From an uncultured archaeon (GTDB taxonomy: Archaea > Nanobdellota > Nanobdellia > Woesearchaeales > CAIVOO01): 11,725 nucleotides of DNA. The notes under the pieces are model-generated. The model searched no databases. It saw nothing but the letters and a program-made list of their open reading frames with translations, and was not told where the DNA came from. The translations under genes were made by a program, and so were the position numbers. Positions 1 to 6,935 of the stretch are shown here, piece by piece (position 1 is the stretch's first letter; every line of letters starts with the position of its first letter). The stretch is from positions 1 to 11,725 of the forward strand of contig CAIVOO010000149.1 of NCBI GenBank assembly GCA_903907555.1, read 5' to 3'.

Positions 1-881
1 ATCATTATTAGTTTTAATCGCATAGCCCTCCTCAAAATAACTGCTTCTGGCAAACTAAGCGCTGCAGTTGACATCATGAATGCCAACGCTGTTCCAAGCG
101 GGATTCCTTTCGCGAATAATTCAGCTGCTATCGGCAGTATCGCAACGCAGTTCGCATACATTGGAACTCCCAGAACAGTCGCTATGGGAACTGTCAATAT
201 ACCACCTTTGCTTATGATGCTTTGAATAAATTCTTGCGGAATGTAATTATGTATTCCAGCTGCAACTCCAACTCCTATGAGAATCCACAGACACAATCTT
301 TTGACGATTGATGTCGCTTCATTAATTCCAAACACAAATCTATTCTTTAATGTAAATTTTACATCTTTTGTTGATATTTTTTCTTTAAACAAACTCTTAT
401 CAAGATATTTTTCAAGCTTCGTCCTCCCTAAAATCATGCCTGCAATTACACCTATTAAGATTCCGCATAGAACATATGCAACTGTAATCTTCCATCCGAA
501 GAATCCCCACATAAGAACAACCAAATACTCATTAACAAGAGGAGAAGTCACTAAGAATGAGAACGCAGCTCCCAGCGGAACACCTGCTTTAAGGAAACTT
601 ATGAATATTGGTATTGAGGAGCAGGAGCAGAATGGTGTTGCAGCGCCAAATAATGACGCAAGCGTGTTGCTTGCTATTGTTTTTCTGCCGGAAAGCCATT
701 TCCTCATCTTTTCTTGAGGTATGAATGTTCTTAAGAAACCAATAATTGCAATCAAAACAAACAAAAGTATGATTATTTTCGCTGAATCCGCGATAAAAAA
801 GTTTAATGATTGCCCAAATCTCGATTCAGGGCTAAGCCTTAGAAGAGTATATACTAACCAGTCAACAGCTACTTGGAGCAT
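1..881 (-). CDS. ArsP-type (DUF318) permease, 3' end beyond the window
   Basis: This is a multi-pass membrane permease of the ArsP_1/DUF318 family, whose members are linked to export of metals or metalloids; the substrate here is unknown. I translated 293 codons from ATG 879-881 with no stop before the window edge. The family signature is clear: an FCSCSS motif at residues 84-89 followed by hydrophobic sequence and SPLVNEYLVVLM around 113-124. An internal duplication is visible. YIPQE occurs at 53-57 and 213-217, and each copy is followed by a related membrane block (AGVPLGAAF near 99-107, KGIPLGTAL near 258-266). The halves are joined by a charged loop near 152-180. The start overlaps the upstream Cys-rich gene by 13 bases in another frame, which suggests coupled translation. 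The C-terminus lies outside the window. Confidence 0.9.
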   Translation of the reverse strand, partial: MLQVAVDWLVYTLLRLSPESRFGQSLNFFIADSAKIIILLFVLIAIIGFLRTFIPQEKMRKWLSGRKTIASNTLASLFGAATPFCSCSSIPIFISFLKAGVPLGAAFSFLVTSPLVNEYLVVLMWGFFGWKITVAYVLCGILIGVIAGMILGRTKLEKYLDKSLFKEKISTKDVKFTLKNRFVFGINEATSIVKRLCLWILIGVGVAAGIHNYIPQEFIQSIISKGGILTVPIATVLGVPMYANCVAILPIAAELFAKGIPLGTALAFMMSTAALSLPEAVILRRAMRLKLIM

Positions 882-985
882 TTACCTTCACAGCAGGAGC
901 ACTTCTTCTCTTTTGACTTCTTTTCCAGCTTTTCGTCTAGCCTATCGAACAATTTCGCAAAGAAACCTTTCTTTTTTTCAGTCAT
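869..985 (-). CDS. 38-residue Lys- and Cys-rich small protein upstream of the permease
   Basis: This tiny gene runs from ATG 983-985 to TAG 869-871. The N-terminus is highly charged and probably helical (MTEKKKGFFAKLFDRL and more Lys/Glu). The tail has four cysteines, C29, C31, C32 and C36, in a CSCCEGKC cluster that could bind a soft metal ion. A TATA-like element 26 bases upstream of the ATG supports a leaderless start exactly here. The last 13 bases overlap the permease start, so the two are very likely co-transcribed. The permease has a CSC motif of its own, so the small protein may hand over or sense the same metal; this is inference from position and composition. I recognise no named family. 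The gene could be missed by standard length cut-offs. Confidence 0.72.
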   Translation of the reverse strand: MTEKKKGFFAKLFDRLDEKLEKKSKEKKCSCCEGKCSK

Positions 986-1006
986 GAAGAAAGAAGCGGA
1001 TAAATG

Positions 1007-1014
1007 TTTATAAC
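1007..1014 (-). promoter_or_regulatory. TATA box for the Cys-rich protein and permease
   Basis: On the minus strand this reads GTTATAAA. Its centre is about 26 bases upstream of the ATG at 985, the archaeal TATA-to-start distance, which predicts a leaderless transcript. It lies back to back with the promoter of the ZPR1-like gene. Confidence 0.6.
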
Positions 1015-1042
1015 CTTTTCTCTATAAACTATAATCCAAACA

Positions 1043-1050
1043 TTTATAAA
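1043..1050 (+). promoter_or_regulatory. TATA box for the ZPR1-like gene
   Basis: TTTATAAA is centred about 27 bases before the ATG at 1074. Transcription should begin at or next to the start codon. There is no ribosome binding site in the short gap. Confidence 0.7.
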
Positions 1051-1073
1051 TTTTAGAATCATCAATCAGAGCA

Positions 1074-1607
1074 ATGGAAGATCAAATAGAAACTGTTGAA
1101 GGCGAGGAGTGCCCGATTTGCCACGAAAAGACATGCACTCTCACGCAGATGCGCAGGATGATTCCATGGATTGACAAGGACATTCCTATATTTGTTTTCT
1201 CTATGACATGCTCAAGCTGCAAGTATCACAAGTCTGATGTTGAATTCGAGCAGGAGGGCGAGCCTGTCAAATATACATTGGATGTTGAGTCTGAAGAGGA
1301 CATGAAGATTCGAATTATAAAATCCGGTGAAGGGACTGTCAAGATTCCTCACATAATGACTATCGAGTCAGGTCCAACGTCAAACGGTTACATTACTAAT
1401 GTCGAAGGCTTGCTGAAAAGGGTGGAGCAGGCGATAAAGCAGGCGATGGAAGCTTCTGAAGAAGAGGAAGACAAGAAAAAGATGAAGAACATGCTGAAGA
1501 AGCTTACAAAGATAATGTGGGGCCAGGAAAAACAGAGAATAATAATAGAGGATCCGACAGGAAATTCTGCAATTATATCACCTAAGGCTGTCAAATCAAA
1601 ATTATAA
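1074..1607 (+). CDS. ZPR1-related zinc-finger protein
   Basis: The 177-residue protein belongs to the archaeal ZPR1-related family, single-module relatives of eukaryotic ZPR1, which binds translation elongation factor 1A. The archaeal role is not settled. The N-terminal zinc finger is C13-x2-C16, then about 29 residues, then C46-x2-C49, with the family's pattern of a Thr/Met-rich strand and an IPIFVFSMTC segment before the second pair. A beta-rich segment follows (about 65-100, containing KIRIIKSGEGTVKIP), then GYITNVEGLL, a charged helical stretch with a run of Glu and Lys (about 128-145), and a final IIIEDPTGNSAI strand. Length fits the archaeal family. The start is supported by the TATA spacing. 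Its 3' end overlaps the convergent PhoH gene by six bases. Confidence 0.9.
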   Translation: MEDQIETVEGEECPICHEKTCTLTQMRRMIPWIDKDIPIFVFSMTCSSCKYHKSDVEFEQEGEPVKYTLDVESEEDMKIRIIKSGEGTVKIPHIMTIESGPTSNGYITNVEGLLKRVEQAIKQAMEASEEEEDKKKMKNMLKKLTKIMWGQEKQRIIIEDPTGNSAIISPKAVKSKL

Positions 1608-3005
1608 ATACCTTGCTGCTATTTCTGCAAGCTCGCTTCTTTCTGTCTTGTTGAGAACAATGTAAGCGAACCTGTTCTGCCCTTTTAGCCTGTTTGTTGT
1701 GTAAATCAATCCGTTGCTCAGTTCATCAAGATAATTGGTGTCTATCTGATATGGATCTCCTGTAAGGACTATCTTCGCGTTTTTTGCTGCGCGTGTAACT
1801 ATTGATTTCACTTCGAGAGGGGTAAGATTCTGAGCTTCTTCTATTATGATGAACTGTTCAGGCATGTTTCTTCCCCTAATATGGGTGAGAGCGTCAACTT
1901 CAAGCAATCCTGATTCTGTGAGATATTCATACTTACCCATTTCTTTGCCAGATTTTTTTCTGCCTTTTTCTTCACTTTGGGGGTTAGTAGCATCGAGAGC
2001 ATCCTTTATTGACATGAGCCACGGCGCCATTTTTTCTTCCTTGTCTCCTGGGAGATATCCTATATCTCCTTGTACCGCAACTATTGGCTTGAATACGCAT
2101 ACTTTCTTGTAGCTGAAAAGTTCTTTGTTGTCTTCAACAGTCTGTTCAATTCCTGCTGCAAGCGCAAGCAATGTTTTTCCTGTCCCTGCCATTCCAATCA
2201 GGCTGACAGCGTGTATTTCAGGATCAAGAAGCGCTTCCATTGCAAAATATTGTTCCACATTTCTCGGTTTTATTCCGAAAGCTGTAAAATGTCCTCTCTT
2301 GAGTTTGACAAGCCTTCCTTCAACATATCTTGCAAGTCTCATCATCGCATATTCTGTCGGATTGGTTTCCCATGAACGGAAGTCCTTCCCTTCTTTTTCA
2401 AGAACAACAAATTGGTTTGTAAAAAGATTTTTGGATTCAAATGCCATCTGCCCTTTCTTTTCAAATTCAAGAATAGCTTTTTCATCAAGAGTTAATCTTG
2501 GCTGCGAGGATATTATCTGCTCAAAGCTCGCTCCTTTCTTGTCATGTTTATAATCCTGCGCTTCTATCATTCTTGAACGCGCTCTGACATAAAGGCTTGT
2601 GTCTTGCGTGACTAGAATAACATTGCTTCCCTGTTTTCTTTTCTTGGCAACTCTCGCCATGAGATAGTTGTCTGTATGGGGAACGCCTGTTTTGTATTCG
2701 GGCTTCAGTTTCAAATCTTTCATCACGTCGCTAACATCATCCCCTTCGATTATAAGATTTCCAAGGCTGGGTCCGAGTTTTATGCCTTTGTCGAAATCAG
2801 GATTTTTTTCAATCAAGGCTTTTATTGTCCTGACAGCCTCCCTGGCATTTGTGTTCCTTATGTCTTTGCCTTGCTTCTGCAGGTCCAGCTCGTCAATAAC
2901 TTCGACAGGAATCACAACATCGTTGTCTTCAAACGCGTAGATCGATTGTGGATCATGCATTAAGACGCTTGTATCAAGAACGTATACTTTTTTTTCTCCA
3001 ACCAA
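1602..3005 (-). CDS. PIN domain-PhoH ATPase fusion (PhoH2-like)
   Basis: The 467-residue protein joins an N-terminal PIN nuclease domain to a PhoH-type P-loop ATPase. Such fusions (PhoH2) act on RNA as coupled helicase and nuclease in the cases studied. PIN residues 7-145 include VLDTSVL with D11, an acidic patch VEVIDELD at 34-41, D112 in TDNYL and D135 in VTQD. The ATPase part has Walker A GMAGTGKT at 271-278, a Walker B-like FIIIEEAQN at 385-393 and TGDPYQID at 415-422. A charged insert lies near 340-360. The start is TTG at 3003-3005, placed by AAGGTGG just upstream; the preceding stop codon abuts it directly. It is the second gene of a two-gene operon with the unknown protein before it. 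Confidence 0.95.
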   Translation of the reverse strand: MVGEKKVYVLDTSVLMHDPQSIYAFEDNDVVIPVEVIDELDLQKQGKDIRNTNAREAVRTIKALIEKNPDFDKGIKLGPSLGNLIIEGDDVSDVMKDLKLKPEYKTGVPHTDNYLMARVAKKRKQGSNVILVTQDTSLYVRARSRMIEAQDYKHDKKGASFEQIISSQPRLTLDEKAILEFEKKGQMAFESKNLFTNQFVVLEKEGKDFRSWETNPTEYAMMRLARYVEGRLVKLKRGHFTAFGIKPRNVEQYFAMEALLDPEIHAVSLIGMAGTGKTLLALAAGIEQTVEDNKELFSYKKVCVFKPIVAVQGDIGYLPGDKEEKMAPWLMSIKDALDATNPQSEEKGRKKSGKEMGKYEYLTESGLLEVDALTHIRGRNMPEQFIIIEEAQNLTPLEVKSIVTRAAKNAKIVLTGDPYQIDTNYLDELSNGLIYTTNRLKGQNRFAYIVLNKTERSELAEIAARYL

Positions 3006-3581
3006 CTAACCCACCTTTATTTGTTGTAGTTCGTGCAGAATTCTGTTGTATTCTTTGAATAATGACCATTTGTACTGTGTGATTGTTCCCTTCTCCTTAA
3101 GATATTCATCCGCGCCCTTCTTGACTGCTTCGCCGATTTTCCTGAAAGTTTCTGGGTTTGGGGCGGCTCTTATCAGTTTATACAGCACTCCTTCCACTGT
3201 TCCGGCTGCGTAAGTCCTTTCAATTTCTCCCAGAACAGGATCCTTTGCAAGATCTTCCGGTTTTCTTTTCATTATCTCTACATCTTTCAGTAAATTGTAG
3301 AGTTCAATCCTTACAGACTGTTGGAACATTCTTTTCTTCGATCTCATCCCTTCTTCATCTACATCGTATGCGTGAGACAATAAGTATGCTGGCTTCACTC
3401 CAAAAACAATATTGCAGAAATATTTTCCGATATGTTCCTCATTTGATATGTACTGAGATCTGTCAGTATGCTCGCCTCTCATCACAGGTTTCATCAAGTC
3501 TGAAATAAGATTAGAAATATCATTGTAGGTTCTAGGATCGTGCGTAAGATTATGCTCCTCATCCCCCTTTCTATCTCTCAT
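3006..3581 (-). CDS. Uncharacterised 191-residue protein in operon with PIN-PhoH
   Basis: I do not recognise a family. The protein is soluble, charged and mainly helical by composition, with no signal peptide or membrane segment. Visible pieces are an acidic/His N-terminus (MRDRKGDEEHNLTHD), a middle segment YFCNIVFGVKPAYLLSHAY around 54-72, a charged helix near 95-112 with LLKDVEIMKRKPEDLAKD, and a C-terminal helical part ending LHELQQIKVG. It has only one Cys (C55), so it is not a zinc ribbon. Its stop codon directly touches the TTG start of the PIN-PhoH gene, which means co-transcription and perhaps a shared role in RNA handling; this is inference. The ATG at 3579-3581 is the only ATG near the upstream boundary of this frame. 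The promoter is less clear than elsewhere in the window. Confidence 0.8.
   Translation of the reverse strand: MRDRKGDEEHNLTHDPRTYNDISNLISDLMKPVMRGEHTDRSQYISNEEHIGKYFCNIVFGVKPAYLLSHAYDVDEEGMRSKKRMFQQSVRIELYNLLKDVEIMKRKPEDLAKDPVLGEIERTYAAGTVEGVLYKLIRAAPNPETFRKIGEAVKKGADEYLKEKGTITQYKWSLFKEYNRILHELQQIKVG
3011..3017 (-). promoter_or_regulatory. Ribosome binding site for the PhoH gene
   Basis: On the minus strand AAGGTGG lies five bases before the TTG start at 3005, inside the last codons of the upstream gene. It matches the archaeal anti-Shine-Dalgarno (CACCTCC) and decides for the TTG start. Confidence 0.7.
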
Positions 3582-3670
3582 AATAGCGGGTGTAATAACA
3601 ACCTTTTTTTAATATTTTCTTTTCTGCGATAGTGACGACTTTTTGCCCGACTTAGGAACTCACAGAAACA

Positions 3671-3678
3671 TTTATAAA
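3671..3678 (+). promoter_or_regulatory. TATA box for the aIF5A-eL40-protease operon
   Basis: TTTATAAA lies 46 bases before the ATG at 3724. Transcription should start near 3700, giving a short leader of about 24 bases that holds a Shine-Dalgarno site. This differs from the leaderless pattern of most other lead genes here. Confidence 0.65.
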
Positions 3679-3712
3679 TAAATCCCTTAATTTCATATAT
3701 AGATTACTATCT

Positions 3713-3718
3713 GAGGTG
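3713..3718 (+). promoter_or_regulatory. Ribosome binding site of aIF5A
   Basis: GAGGTG stands five bases before ATG 3724 and matches the archaeal 16S 3' tail. It fixes the start of the aIF5A gene. Confidence 0.8.
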
Positions 3719-3723
3719 TTTTT

Positions 3724-4119
3724 ATGACTACAAAAGTTGTTGGGGCAAACACAATAAAAGAAGGCAGCTACATGATGATGGACGGCGCTGCCTGCAAGGT
3801 GCTTAGTGTTCAGGTTTCAAGGCCTGGAAAGCACGGGCACGCAAAATTCAGGATTGAAGGCGTTGGCATAATTGATGGAAAAAAGAGAGAAGAAGTCATG
3901 CCGGGGCATGATGTTGAAGTTCCAATCATCGAAAAAAAATCCGCACAGGTGCTGTCAATCAACGGCGACATGGCTAATGTGATGGATGAGGAGACATTCG
4001 AGACATTTGATTTGAAGATAGCAGAAGAATTGAAGGGCCAGGTTGTTGAGGGCTCTCACATATTATATTGGCAAGTGCTTAATGACAAGTTAATGAAACA
4101 GATTAAGCCGTCTGAGTAG
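3724..4119 (+). CDS. eif5a: Translation initiation factor 5A (aIF5A)
   Basis: The 131-residue protein is the archaeal homologue of eIF5A, which relieves ribosome stalling and carries hypusine or deoxyhypusine. The N-terminal SH3-like domain holds the modification loop RPGKHGHAK at 33-41, where K36 is the expected modified lysine. The C-terminal OB-like domain begins near residue 70 and ends with LYWQVLNDKLMKQIKPSE. Length and the full loop match intact family members. The modifying enzyme (deoxyhypusine synthase) is not in the window. The gene leads an operon: its TAG overlaps the ribosome binding site of the eL40 gene, seven bases upstream of that start. The start is fixed by the GAGGTG site. 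Confidence 0.97.
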   Translation: MTTKVVGANTIKEGSYMMMDGAACKVLSVQVSRPGKHGHAKFRIEGVGIIDGKKREEVMPGHDVEVPIIEKKSAQVLSINGDMANVMDEETFETFDLKIAEELKGQVVEGSHILYWQVLNDKLMKQIKPSE

Positions 4120-4123
4120 GTGA
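4118..4123 (+). promoter_or_regulatory. Ribosome binding site of eL40
   Basis: AGGTGA overlaps the TAG stop of aIF5A and lies three bases before ATG 4127. It supports coupled translation and shows that the short downstream reading frame is a true gene. Confidence 0.75.
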
Positions 4124-4126
4124 AAA

Positions 4127-4288
4127 ATGGTAAAATTCGCAGAAGCAGATGCAAGATTGTTCAAGAGCGTATTTGTTTGCAGGCATTGCAAGACAAAGAT
4201 GAAGGCATTGAACATGAAAGTAATGGCAAGCCAGATTAACTGCAGAAAATGCGGTGCAAGATATCTGCGGCCAATTAAGAAGAAGTAA
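4127..4288 (+). CDS. rpl40e: Large-subunit ribosomal protein eL40
   Basis: The 53-residue zinc-ribbon protein of the 50S subunit is easy to miss because it is short. Translation gives a start MVKFAEADARLF, matching the FPEAEARL opening of archaeal eL40, then zinc pairs C18-x2-C21 and C39-x2-C42, and a basic end GARYLRPIKKK that corresponds to the family's GxxxLRPK tail. The linker between the two Cys pairs is 17 residues, longer than the roughly 10 that I know from other archaea. It is therefore a variant loop, but the ends fit well. It sits between aIF5A and the membrane protease, with a good AGGTGA site before it and two bases after it to the next ATG. An unrelated zinc ribbon is the main alternative. 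Confidence 0.85.
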   Translation: MVKFAEADARLFKSVFVCRHCKTKMKALNMKVMASQINCRKCGARYLRPIKKK

Positions 4289-4290
4289 AA

Positions 4291-5460
4291 ATGAATTTTG
4301 AAGGGATATCAGCCATTGTTTTTGTCGTGCTGGTATCAGCATTCTTATTTTTCAGAAGAAAAAAAATCAAGATAGAAAAAGTCCTCTATCCTGCTGTATA
4401 CTTCATACTTTACAGGACAAAGCTCGGGATAAAGCTTATGGACAGGATTGCACAGAAGTGCAGGAAAACCTGGCATTATTTCAATTACTTTTCTATAGGA
4501 TTGGGATTTTTAGGAATGGCTGCAATATGCTTCCTGCTCCTGCACAATTTATATAGCATATTTTTTATTCCAGGAGCAGTCTCAGGAGTCGGGCTTGTTC
4601 TTCCATTCAAAGTCAAGGGAGCATTCTTTGTTCCGTTCTTCTACTGGATTATCGCAATTCTTGTCATAGCGACTGTACACGAGTCATTCCACGGAATAAT
4701 CGCAAGATACTACAACATAAAACTCAAGTCAAGCGGATTCGCATTCCTTGCGATACTCGCTCCAATAATACCAGCAGCATTTGTCGAGCCAGATGAAAAA
4801 ACTCTTTTCAAAAGGCCTGTAAAGCAGCAGCTTGCAGTATTCTCAGCAGGAGCAACATCTAATATTATTCTTGGAGCTGTTTTTCTGCTAATTATCTTAT
4901 TTGTAGTTCAGCCGCTTACATCAAGCATGTTCCAGGGCCAGGTGAGTGTGGCTGAAGTCACTAAAGGCGCTCCAGCAGACCTGGCAGGATTGAAAGTCGA
5001 TGAAACATTGGTATTTGTTGATGATGTTATGATAAACTCATCAGACGATTTCATCAATGTCATGGCAAACAAGACTCCTGGAAGCAATATTCAAATTAAG
5101 ACTGACTCAAAAAATTATGCAGTAACGCTTGCCAAGAATCCGAAAAATGAATCAAAATCATATATTGGAATATCAATCTTGCAGAAATCAGTTCCTACAG
5201 AAGCTGCGAAACAGAAATATGGGGGATTCATTCCAGCAGCAATACTCTGGCTGACAGGACTGTTCTTTTTCCTTTACGTGCTGAATTTGGGCATAGGATT
5301 GTTCAACTTGGTTCCAGTAGGCCCGATAGACGGCGGAAGGATGCTCAATATAGCGCTTAAAAAATATTTCAAGAAGAACGGAGCAAAAATCTTTAAGTTT
5401 GTATCAATCTTATTCCTTCTAGTGATAATAATAAATATTGCGATGAGCTTTATCAAATAA
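4291..5460 (+). CDS. Site-2-type intramembrane metalloprotease (M50) with PDZ domain
   Basis: This 389-residue zinc protease of the M50/S2P family cuts substrates within the membrane. The first membrane segment is near 5-21. The zinc motif HESFH is at 130-134 on a hydrophobic helix. A PDZ domain is inserted at about 217-272, recognised by AEVTKGAPADLAGLKVDE and a following ligand-binding fold. The third zinc ligand is in NLVPVGPIDGGR at 339-350, where D347 is followed by GG as in the family's NxxPxxxxDGG. More membrane segments lie near 65-88, 115-128, 145-165, 185-207, 312-336 and 366-387. All catalytic residues are present and length is normal. It starts two bases after the eL40 stop without a clear ribosome binding site, so it probably depends on coupled translation. 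Substrate is unknown. Confidence 0.95.
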   Translation: MNFEGISAIVFVVLVSAFLFFRRKKIKIEKVLYPAVYFILYRTKLGIKLMDRIAQKCRKTWHYFNYFSIGLGFLGMAAICFLLLHNLYSIFFIPGAVSGVGLVLPFKVKGAFFVPFFYWIIAILVIATVHESFHGIIARYYNIKLKSSGFAFLAILAPIIPAAFVEPDEKTLFKRPVKQQLAVFSAGATSNIILGAVFLLIILFVVQPLTSSMFQGQVSVAEVTKGAPADLAGLKVDETLVFVDDVMINSSDDFINVMANKTPGSNIQIKTDSKNYAVTLAKNPKNESKSYIGISILQKSVPTEAAKQKYGGFIPAAILWLTGLFFFLYVLNLGIGLFNLVPVGPIDGGRMLNIALKKYFKKNGAKIFKFVSILFLLVIIINIAMSFIK

Positions 5461-5461
5461 A

Positions 5462-5590
5462 GTGTTTGTTTAGCATCACTAAGGCGAAATGCCATTATTC
5501 TATGTCATCAAACTGACAGAGGGGATGCTCCCTACGGGAGATGTCAGCACTTTGTTATACGTCGAGCATTTCGAGATGCTAAACAAATAC
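5462..5590 (+). ncRNA. Long folded inverted repeat; candidate structured RNA or bidirectional terminator
   Basis: The 140-base gap between convergent genes is almost filled by one irregular hairpin. GTGTTTGTTTAGCATC (5462-5477) pairs with GATGCTAAACAAATAC (5575-5590): 16 pairs, one of them G-U. Inside, CGAAATGC (5485-5492) pairs with GCATTTCG (5566-5573). Then CAAA 5509-5512 with TTTG 5551-5554 and CTGACA 5513-5518 with TGTCAG 5542-5547 are separated by a three-base bulge. The tip is CTCCC-TAC-GGGAG (5528-5540). In all 39 pairs form. A TATA-like ATAAATAT at 5431-5438 lies about 27 bases before the left arm, which slightly favours the plus strand. I recognise no known RNA family. A mobile inverted-repeat element or a terminator shared by both genes is also possible. 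Confidence 0.4.
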
Positions 5591-5600
5591 TAAATAAGAA

Positions 5601-6839
5601 TTAGGCCAATGTGATTTTCTTAACCTTTTCTTTGACATAATGCTGCTTTATCAGGTATGCAGCAAGCTTTTCAGCATTTACATATTCTCTTTGAACAGTC
5701 GCATATATCTTTTCATCTTTAACATAAGTTTTCTTGTGCTTCTGTTTGAATTTTTCAACATTTTTCTTGTTGGCTACAGGAGGCCCTTCCCATTCCATAG
5801 TCTTTTCCAAGTCTTTTTTGTCCACAACAATCCACATAACTGCCATTTTCTCGTCAGGCCAGCTCCAGTTTGAATCAATAAGAGCAAAATCATGTCTTGC
5901 AAGCTCACCGCGCAGGTATTCAAGGACTTTTACAACCTTTGAGCCGACAATATCTGATTTTCCGCTGAAAGGCGTTATGTCGAGAGCAATGACTTTATAG
6001 TTCTTGTATTTTTTCTTTATATCAGTTATTGAGAATTTCTTCTTAACAAAAAATTCTTCTGACGGGTGCTTAAGGAATTCCTGCGCCTGGCTGATGAACA
6101 GATCAAATTTTTCCTTGTTAATAGAAGCAGAAGCATTCCTTCCAGGATCTATAGGATCAACAACTATAAGCGGACTTTCTATCTTAGACTTATTCAGCAT
6201 TTCAAGAGTCCTGCCTTTGTATATGTCAAAATAGTCTATTACCTGCTTCTCTTTCCATGATGATGCTCCCTTAAGAAATTCTTCGAATCCGCCGTAATAA
6301 ATTGTAAGTATGTCAACCATGTGCCCTGAGAATCCCCTGATATGAGATTCAGCTCCATAAACTTCTGCTGCCTTGCAGAAAGCCTTTGTAAGCCTGATGT
6401 CATCCCTCAGTTTAGGCTTTTTTGCTATTTGATTCAATACCCATTCTGCGTGCAGGGGAGAGCAGTCTGTAATGTTGACCGCTTCATTAGTTGTAGAGAT
6501 GTCATAAACAGGAATGATTTCATACTTCAATCCCTCGATTTTGATGTTGAAATAATCTCTCGAGCCGTGAATTCTTTCATACTTCCATTTCTTCAGGCAT
6601 GATTCAGCAAGATTTGAAAGTTTTTCGTTCGGATATTTCTTGTCAAATCTTATGAAGATATCAACATCATGGTCTCCTTTGAGGAATGTTCCCTTGGCTA
6701 TAGAGCCGCCTGCGATAGCTGTTGCCTTTAATTTCTTCTTTTTTATTTCGCCATTTAGCTGTTTTAGGAAAGCAGAAACAACGGCAAACATCCCCTTTTC
6801 ATCAGGCCTAATCCTTTTCAGGACATTGTTGAAATCCAT
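5601..6839 (-). CDS. cca: CCA-adding tRNA nucleotidyltransferase, archaeal class I
   Basis: This 412-residue enzyme adds or repairs CCA at tRNA 3' ends using CTP and ATP. The nucleotidyltransferase motif GGSIAKGT at 44-51 is followed by GDHDVDIF with metal-binding D58 and D60. The third carboxylate position seems to be E107 in YEIIPVYD, where I recall Asp in the Archaeoglobus enzyme. A helical domain with HAEWVLNQIAKKPKLRDD follows near 150-170, then the family's central region with RGFSGHM near 190. Length fits the archaeal enzyme (about 410-450). The ATG at 6837-6839 is preceded by a TATA box at leaderless distance. It is convergent with the protease operon, with the folded element between them. 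Poly(A) polymerases share the fold but the overall sequence is of the archaeal CCA type. Confidence 0.95.
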   Translation of the reverse strand: MDFNNVLKRIRPDEKGMFAVVSAFLKQLNGEIKKKKLKATAIAGGSIAKGTFLKGDHDVDIFIRFDKKYPNEKLSNLAESCLKKWKYERIHGSRDYFNIKIEGLKYEIIPVYDISTTNEAVNITDCSPLHAEWVLNQIAKKPKLRDDIRLTKAFCKAAEVYGAESHIRGFSGHMVDILTIYYGGFEEFLKGASSWKEKQVIDYFDIYKGRTLEMLNKSKIESPLIVVDPIDPGRNASASINKEKFDLFISQAQEFLKHPSEEFFVKKKFSITDIKKKYKNYKVIALDITPFSGKSDIVGSKVVKVLEYLRGELARHDFALIDSNWSWPDEKMAVMWIVVDKKDLEKTMEWEGPPVANKKNVEKFKQKHKKTYVKDEKIYATVQREYVNAEKLAAYLIKQHYVKEKVKKITLA

Positions 6840-6861
6840 ATAACTGATAATGTGATGTTTG

Positions 6862-6869
6862 TTTAAAAA
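6862..6869 (-). promoter_or_regulatory. TATA box for cca
   Basis: The minus strand reads TTTTTAAA, centred about 26 bases before ATG 6839. No ribosome binding site is present, so the transcript is probably leaderless. Confidence 0.55.
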
Positions 6870-6903
6870 GGTTGCGTCAATTATATTCCAGACTACATAA
6901 AAC

Positions 6904-6911
6904 TTTAATAA
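6904..6911 (+). promoter_or_regulatory. TATA-like element for thymidine kinase
   Basis: TTTAATAA is centred about 28 bases before ATG 6936, consistent with a leaderless start. It is weaker than the TTTATAAA boxes elsewhere. An earlier ATG at 6924 ends after four codons and is excluded. Confidence 0.45.
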
Positions 6912-6935
6912 TTACTTCCTGAAAATGCTGTTGGA

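Noticed and set aside
277..987. Two plus-strand reading frames of 146 and 88 codons.
   Set aside because: They run opposite to the permease, which has strong family motifs, and have no promoter or recognisable product.
1846..2940. Several plus-strand frames opposite the PhoH gene.
   Set aside because: They mirror the PIN-PhoH coding sequence, which carries intact PIN and Walker motifs.
4103..4342. Minus-strand frame of 79 codons.
   Set aside because: It covers the eL40 gene, which has a ribosome binding site, zinc Cys pairs and the family ends on the plus strand.
5461..5600. C/D box guide RNA in the folded gap.
   Set aside because: A TTGATGA on the minus strand resembles box C, but no CTGA D box follows at a suitable distance; the long pairing does not fit this class. 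No tRNA T-loop or SRP-like tip was seen either.
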